Positions 57,512-64,000 of a stretch of 64,000 nt of DNA are shown here, piece after piece. The first letter of the stretch is position 1, and every line of letters begins with the position of its first letter. The stretch comes from Actinostola sp. cb2023 (taxonomy: Eukaryota; Cnidaria; Anthozoa; Actiniaria; Actinostolidae): the NCBI GenBank assembly GCA_033675265.1, contig JAUJYZ010001545.1, positions 121,001 to 185,000 of the forward strand. Reading direction: 5' to 3'. A model generated the notes under the pieces. It did not search any database and was not told where the DNA came from. It saw nothing but the letters and a program-made list of their open reading frames with translations. A program made the position numbers and the translations under genes.

Positions 57512-59988
57512 ATGATTATCAGGGCAGTTCTAAAGTTCATGATATTCATTTCAGCTTTCAACAATGCACGAGCTATGCAGTATCTTAGTAGAGAAGGAGA
57601 AATTTCCTATGGAAACTTTTTGGAAACATCAGAGGGAAAGATCTTGCAAAAAATCGCGAGTCTTTTATCGAACTCAACGATGCCAAGCAAAGACGAGTGT
57701 TGGACAAAGTGCATAGAAAACAAGCAATGTTTGTCGATTAATTTGATCGCTTTGAATCAATCGCAATATCAGTGCGAGCTTTTAAACTGGTCAGGGTCAG
57801 GCTTTGGTAAATATCTCGTACCAAAAAACAATTCTTGGTATATGCAACTGCAGGTTAGTAAATCATCTTTTTTCTTTACTTAATTTGTGTATCTTTATAA
57901 TTGACGATGATTTTGTTTTAAATCTATTGATAATTTTCGGCTCATCTATGAGCGATAGCTATTTCGTATTTAAGATTGAATGTAATTGGACGCTAGGGTA
58001 CACAACTCACAACTCACACACACACCACACACACACACACCTCACACACACACCTCACACATACCGCGCAACCACGCACCTCACACCGCGTAACCGCGCA
58101 CCTCACACCGCGCCCCACGCATATCAAACGCACCGCGTACCACGCACTGCGTACGACGTACCAAATTACACGTACCACGACGCACCGAGCACCACGCACA
58201 ACATACCACGCATCGAGCACCACGTACCACGCATCATGCACCACGCACAACGCACCGAGCACCTGGTACCACGCACTTCTCACCACGCACTGTGCACTGT
58301 ACACTGAGCACCATGCATCATGCACCACGCACAACGCACCACGTACCACTCATCGAGCATCACGTACCGAGCACCACGTACCACGCACCACGCATCATGC
58401 ACCACGTACCACGTATCATGCACCACGCATCATGCACCACGTACCACGCACCACGCACCACGCATCATGCACTACGTACCACGTATCATGCACCACGCAC
58501 CGAGCACCACGCATCGAGCACCACGCATTGCGCACCACGTATCATGCACCACGCACCGAGCACCACGTACCACGCATCGAGCACCACGCATTGCGCACCA
58601 CGTACCACGCATCATGCACCACGTACCACGTATCATGCACCACCACCACGTACCACGTATCATGCACCACGTACCACGTATCATGCACCACGCACCGAGC
58701 ACCACGTACCACGCATCGAGCACCACGCACCGAGCACCACGTACCACGCATCGAGCACCACGCATCGAGCACCACGCACCGAGCACCTGATATCACGCAC
58801 TGCTCACCACGCATCAAGCACCACGTACCACGCGGTGAGGATAAGGAAATATACCACTTCATATTTTCCAGCAAGAAACTCGTGTCTATATAATATAACA
58901 ATAATACTTTACCGTATGATTTATATATCATGATTTGTGGAACCATTTGGAAAGTGCAAAAACGAATAACACTGAATCGAGTGAAACGAAAGTAGCAGGT
59001 GTAACGTATGTAAACCCAAAAATGTTAATATAGAAATGACGGCGAGGCTGATGATGGAGTTGTTGTCTTTCAAATCTGATCAAGATACTAGTCATCACTA
59101 TTGTTTGAAACAATTTCATTTTCAGTCAGCTTGTTCGCCAAACCCATGTAGTAATGGAGGAGAATGTACTGCAGAAGCTGCAGGAACTAATTACACGTGT
59201 AGCTGTACTGCAAGATATGCTGGAAGGAACTGTGAGAAAAGTAAGAACAATTGCCACAAGTTTAAGAAGCCCAATCATTTCTTATGAAGCTAATTTTAAT
59301 AAGTAAAAAGATAGACAGACGGGTGGATGCATGGATGCATGGTGGATGAATGAATGGATTATTTAACTATTTATTTGTTTGTTTGTTTATTGAATTAACG
59401 AAGGGACGAAGGGACGAATGGAAGAAGGGAAGAAGGGAAGAATGATAATACTCATCTCAGCCGAAACCACATTTCTTAATTGTTTGTTTCAATCTAGAAT
59501 GCGTTCTTTTTGACTTTGAAACTGGACGATTGGACGGCTGGATCATGACAGGAACGGTATTTAACAACCAGCCAACCTACGGAGACAACCCTACAGCTAG
59601 AGGCAGAGGAGAGCCGTCACATCACCAAGGTAACTGGTGGATTGGAGGCGCCGAGAATAGACCCAGTCCCTCTCATCCAGCTGGAGCAATTCAAGGCGAC
59701 GGACCAACCGGAACTATGAAGTCACCATCGTTTATCATCCAAGGGACAAAGCTGAAGTTTCTGATTGGAGGAGGTCGTGACATCAATACTGAACGTATTG
59801 AGCTGCTAATTGGGGGTTCGGTTATTGCCAGGGCTTCGGGTGGAAATAACGAGACCATGACACAGAAAGCATTTGATGTAACAAACTACAGAGGCCAAAT
59901 AGCTCAGCTACGAGTCGTCGATAGATCATCAGGTGGATGGGGTCACATTAACGTAGATCATATTGAGGACAGTATCTGCACTGAGTAA
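57512..59988 (+). CDS. Secreted PAN-EGF protein, locus 4, 315 aa
   Basis: Exons 57512-57853, 59126-59240 and 59498-59988. The full signal peptide MIIRAVLKFMIFISAFNNARA is present. The PAN domain has DECWTKCIENKQC and YQCELLNW, and ends with the SWYMQLQ strand at the splice site. The EGF domain reads CSPNPCSNGGEC and CSCTARYAGRNC. The C-terminal module contains GRLDGWIMTGTVF and FLIGGGRDIN (Arg where siblings have Ser) and ends GGWGHINVDHIEDSICTE. Nearly identical to locus 3 apart from the intron satellites, so the pair is a recent duplicate. Extracellular function inferred. Confidence 0.87.
58015..58835 (+). repeat. CACGCATCGAGCAC / CACGTACCACGCAT minisatellite
   Basis: Degenerate 7- and 14-bp units over about 800 bp in intron 1 of locus 4, preceded by (CA)n. 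It corresponds to the locus 3 array but has expanded different variants. Long H/R/T-rich ORFs are artefacts. Confidence 0.9.
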
Positions 59989-60535
59989 AACATGCAAGCA
60001 CTCAACCATGTGTATCTTACTACTACACAGTATCTGCACTGAGTAAAACATGCAAGCACTCAACCATGTGTACATACAACTACACAGTATCTGCACTGAG
60101 TAAAACATGCAAGCACTCAACCATGTGTACTTACTACTACACAGTATCTGCACTGAGTAAAACATGCAAGCACTCAACCATGTGTACTTACTACTACACA
60201 GTATCTGCACTGAGTAAAACATGCAAGCACTCAACCATGTGTACTTACTACTACACAGTATCTGCACTGAGTAAAACATGCAAGCACTCAACCATGTGTA
60301 CATACAACTACACAGTATCAGCACTGAGTAAAACATGCAAGCACTCGACCATGTGTACTTACAACTACACAGTATCTGCACTGAGTAAAACATGCAAGCA
60401 CTCGACCATGTGTACTTACAACTACACAGTATCTGCACTGAGTAACACATGCAAGCACTCAACCATTTGTACTTACTACTACACTGTATCTGCACTGAGT
60501 AAAACATGCAAGCACTCAACCATGTGTACTTATGC
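59969..60535 (+). repeat. 57-bp minisatellite, about 10 copies, locus 4
   Basis: Begins with the last codons of locus 4. Some units carry CTCGACCATG or GTAACACATG changes. Ends at TGTGTACTTATGCACC. Confidence 0.95.
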
Positions 60536-61560
60536 ACCAGTCAAATTAAACCCCCGGTCCCCACCCTCGGTCATTATCGGAGGAAAGCGGGGGCTTTCAC
60601 TTGAAATTCACTGCCTTTTCATTCGCCGGCCGTTAGAGGAAAATATTATCTACAGAACAAATGAGTACTGGCGGGGGAGTTCACCATTCCTTTCCGCCCA
60701 GTAACCGGGGACTTCACTGCGTGCTTTCATTTGAATAGAAAGTGAATGCCCCGCTTATGCCCCGGGGGGGGCATTAAACTGTTATCCAGCATGTATGTTG
60801 GTTTCAATTTTAGTAACTTGCCATGCAATATATAGTATTCTAATCCGCTCAAGCATGTATACTATCCCCCCCCCCCCTCCCCCCCCGGCGTGGATCAGTT
60901 TCAAGATTTCTCTTGCATGAAGTCATACCCGCTTCAAAGCAAACACTTTTACCAGCAGTTTTATGCCAAATGTTGCGTGGCGATTGTAGATAATTTTGTA
61001 AACCTGTTTAGTTAAACCACTTTACAACCTGTTTTAGCCTCGGTGTGAGCGGGGTATTTTAAAGTCTTCAAGTGTGTTTTTTTTGCTAGCTACCCGGGGG
61101 GGGGGGGGGGGGGGGGGGGGGTTGGGGGGGGGGGGGGGGGGGGGGGGTACTTGACCCATGTTTGGGTATAGGGGTTCCGCTGAGGGTTTGAAAATCTGAC
61201 CCTGTTTAGGACAAAAAAATAAAATAAAATACATACCCTGTCTAGGACAACACCCTCTATTTTAGGACCCTGTTTAGGACGAAGGACATCTTATATTGAC
61301 TGATGACCTGCTAAAGACCGGCAAATCTCGGATCTCAGATATATGACTAATACCGGATAAAACCATATTTAACGACGACAATCGTGCATTACCATACCCT
61401 GTTTAGGACAGAGAGGCCAAAATCCATACCCTGTCCAGCGGCACTTCCCCGTATAGCCCATATATGGGGACCCCCCCCCCCCCCCCCCCCCCCTCCTCCT
61501 GCTAGCTACCATGCAATTGTGTAGCTCTTTACCGTACAAATTAAAAAGCATGTATTAAAT
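60536..61560. repeat. Dispersed repeats with CCCTGTTTAGGAC motifs and homopolymers
   Basis: CCCTGTTTAGGACA or close variants occur five or six times between about 61199 and 61440. Poly-G runs lie at about 61096-61147, and poly-C at about 60869-60888 and 61470-61492. An inverse pair of CCCCGCTTATGCCCCGGGG-like sequences lies at 60740-60775. Likely remnants of one or two mobile elements; no gene. Confidence 0.55.
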
Positions 61561-61751
61561 ATCGTCATTTACACTATGTATCAACCTGCTATGGTTGAAT
61601 AAAGAAAAGAACATGCAATTGAACATTTAAACATTCGGCATAATTTTCGATTCTTTAAGATCGGAAGTCACAGTATAATCAAAATAATGGCGCACGTTCG
61701 GAACATCTTCGGAAAGTCGTATCTGTGACGTCATGCACTCGTGACACCAGG

Positions 61752-61826
61752 CCCTGGTTGTACGAATGGTGGATAGCGTTATCCTATCCGTTGAATAAAT
61801 CCTTATCCAGTGGATAACTTTATTAG

Positions 61827-61895
<69 letters not shown>

Positions 61896-61966
61896 TTTAT
61901 TTGTATAGCGCAAATTCAACATAACGTTTTCAAATATGCACTATCCACCTTTCGTACAACCAACAG
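61752..61966. mobile_element. MITE with CCCTGGTTGTACGAA termini and internal (AAT)n
   Basis: CCTGGTTGTACGAATGGTGG and GGATAGCG at the left face CACTATCCACCTTTCGTACA then ACCAACAG at the right. The interior holds an (AAT)n tract of about 60 bp (61829-61893) and a TTGTATAGCGC tail, perhaps a second insertion. Confidence 0.7.
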
Positions 61967-62608
61967 CGGACAGATGTTTATTTATTAATTACCATCAGCC
62001 GGGTGATCCATATATAAGAACAGCCATTACTGTATTATTATTATTTATTATTATCTAAAGGACTTTGAGAAAATCCTATAGGACGGCACTGAAACCAAGA
62101 GAAAGAACCGCGGCAATGCTGTGGGAATATCCATCTTGATTCCGCGGTTCCTTCTGCAGGTCACAGTATACGTAATTCAATAGAAACAACAAAAGACTCC
62201 AAGTTATTCAATAGAACGAAGCTAACACAGAATACAATAGGTTTGCGGTACGTGCAGAAAGACCCTTGATGGTAAAATTCCATGGAATGTGGACACAATG
62301 TGGACTAATTTTGAATCATGCACAATGAGAGAGTAAGAACAGAGATACTCGTTAATGCCGCTATTAAAGGTTGTCAAGACGGTATGAAATTGAACTATTA
62401 ACTGGGGCTGAATTGGCGGCGGTTAGTTTATAAACTCACAATAATGGGGTCATTGGAATTCCCCAATACTGGGACCGTTAATTGTCGTATTAGCCCTCCT
62501 ACAACGGAATTTTACATGCTACAAAAACAACGGCTGAGAACATAACAGCTTTAAATACGTAATCTCTTGACTCACACAAGCAAAAGAGCTAAAAATAATA
62601 CAATATCC
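61967..62608. other. Intergenic, no feature seen
   Basis: Contains a short inverted pair AACCGCGG / CCGCGGTT at about 62106-62148, but no ORF or repeat that I can support. Confidence 0.35.
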
Positions 62609-62768
62609 AACTTGAAAAGAAATAAAAGACACCGAAGCAAACACAAACTAATAAAAAATTCATGACTCGTTTTGAAATGAATAAAAAGCAATGACATTAT
62701 TATTATTATTATTGAAATGTAACTGAGTTCTAAACAGGTGATTTTCCTTCTCGAGAAGCTGAACTAAG
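62609..62768 (+). promoter_or_regulatory. Conserved upstream block of locus 5
   Basis: GAAATAAAAGACACCGAAGC and TTTTCCTTCTCGAGAAGCTG match loci 3 and 4, with an (ATT)n tract inserted at about 62697-62714. Similarity begins at about 62605, so the duplicated unit is shorter here than between loci 3 and 4. Confidence 0.4.
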
Positions 62769-63110
62769 ATGATTATCAGGGCAGTTCTAAAGTTCATGAT
62801 ATTCATTTCAGCTTTCAACAATGCACGAGCTATGCAGTATCTTAGTAGAGAAGGAGAAATTTCCTATGGAAACTTTTTGGAAACTTCAGAGGGAAAGATC
62901 TTGCAAAAAATCGCGAGTCTTTTATGGAACTCAACGACGCCAAGCAAAGACGAATGTTGGACAAAGTGCATAGAAAACAAGCAATGTTTGTCGATTAATT
63001 TGATCGCTTTGAATCAATCGCAATATCAGTGCGAGCTTTTAAACTGGTCAGGGTCAGGCTTTGGTAAATATCTCGTACCAAGAAACAATTCTTGGTATAT
63101 GCAACTGCAG
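62769..63110 (+). CDS. PAN-EGF protein, locus 5, first exon only (window ends)
   Basis: The exon encodes the same signal peptide MIIRAVLKFMIFISAFNNARA and PAN domain (DECWTKCIENKQC, YQCELLNW, SWYMQLQ) and stops at a GTTAGT donor in the same phase as loci 3 and 4. No EGF exon is found before the window end, so the gene is partial here. Intron 1 diverges from loci 3 and 4 within 6 bp of the donor and lacks their CACGCAC arrays in the visible part. Confidence 0.8.
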
Positions 63111-63295
63111 GTTAGTCGCTCATTATCAACATTTATTGTAATAACAATGTTGAATTTGAATTGTTGATCGTTGCAACATCGAAACGTCGATTGTCAGTGG
63201 TTTGGAAGAAAATAAATTTCGATCTAGATTCACTGAAAAATCGCGCGCTCTTCAAGCCTCAGGTGAACTGAATTTGTTGAAAATTTACAATTTCC

Positions 63296-63508
63296 AAGGT
63301 TTTGGACATTTCCACTGAATTTCCGCAAGGTTTTGGACATTTCCACTGAATTTCCGCAAGGTTTTGGACATTTCCACTGAATTTCCGCAAGGTTTTGGAC
63401 ATTTCCATTGAATTTCCGCAAGGTTTTGGACATTTCCACTGAATTTCCGCAAGGTTTTGGACATTTCCACTGAATTTCCGCAAGGTTTTGGACATTTCCA
63501 CTGAATTT
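63296..63508 (+). repeat. 31-bp minisatellite, 7 copies
   Basis: Units of AAGGTTTTGGACATTTCCAC then TGAATTTCCGC, almost perfect. One unit has CATTGAATTT. Lies in the presumed intron 1 of locus 5; the ORFs on the minus strand are artefacts. Confidence 0.95.
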
Positions 63509-64000
63509 GATCACGCGTTTTTTTCCAATAAATGTCATGGTTTCTTAATCCATATCTTTTATCACCTTTGTACAAAACAACAAATATTAAGCGAGAATTA
63601 ATACTGTATATTGTATTATACATATAAATCAGCACTTTAACCGTTTATGGCTCGCATTACTCTTGATAATGATGTTTAAGCATGAAGACATGAAGACACC
63701 GTTACCCTGCGCGCGACAGGGATTGCTGTTGCTTCCCTCTCTTTGACTTGGGGTCGCGTCGAGGGAATTAAGAAAGTCAAAGAGTATACGAGAGGAAAGC
63801 GCAAAATTATAGTAAACATCTCTGTTGCTCGCCGGGTGATATAGCTGATGATAAGCTGAGTTTTTAGCGAGAACTTTGCTCATTCCATGTTTTAATAACA
63901 TAGATTGGAGAATACTGCACTGATGTACTGAGTTGTAAAATATTAAAAACTTGTGTTATTATTAAAAAGATGGTAAAAATATTTTCGACAAATGTAGGAA
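63509..64000. other. Presumed intron of locus 5, no feature seen
   Basis: A/T-rich sequence with no exon matching the EGF or C-terminal modules of the sibling genes. Confidence 0.35.

Overview
The window is nuclear DNA from an animal: genes are split by GT-AG introns, coding exons are sparse, and most of the sequence is minisatellites, inverted-repeat elements and decayed retroelements. A mitochondrial type II NADH dehydrogenase (kept in cnidarians, sponges and a few other animals but absent from vertebrates and insects), secreted PAN-EGF proteins, and several inverted-repeat families that look familiar from coral and anemone genomes make an anthozoan cnidarian the best guess. A sponge is possible. 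This assignment is inference; no ribosomal or mitochondrial marker lies in the window.

Region 1 (1-12.5 kb) holds two CYP4V-like cytochrome P450 genes arranged head to head about 650 bp apart. I could assemble both completely: 14 coding exons each, with matching exon order and phases and a 13-nt exon 4, encoding 514 and 516 residues. The plus-strand copy has had its introns invaded by satellites, the largest a 1.6-kb array of 13-bp units.

Region 2 (14.7-21.6 kb) is one minus-strand gene of five coding exons for a 721-residue protein: a long acidic, serine-rich N-terminal half followed by two PH domains. Its introns carry a roughly 48-copy 42-bp minisatellite, a 1.2-kb polypurine/polypyrimidine array and decayed copies of the exon 3 start. 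Region 3 (24.4-26.9 kb) is a two-exon NDH-2 gene with a mitochondrial presequence and two dinucleotide-binding motifs.

Region 4 (28.9-64 kb) is a tandem family of five secreted proteins (the fifth cut by the window end) built as signal peptide, PAN/apple-like domain, EGF domain and a beta-sandwich-like domain ending in GGWGHINVD. In every complete copy the last codons and stop codon are the first unit of a 57-bp minisatellite that continues 3' for 7 to about 77 copies. One array is split by a 4.3-kb CACTA-type element with a 3-bp target duplication. Loci 3 and 4 share a long duplicated upstream block, and comparing the two copies exposes several insertions as filled versus empty sites, including a LINE tail itself interrupted by a 3.4-kb palindrome-rich DNA element.

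I saw no rRNA, tRNA or CRISPR. All long ORFs inside the satellites are repeat artefacts.
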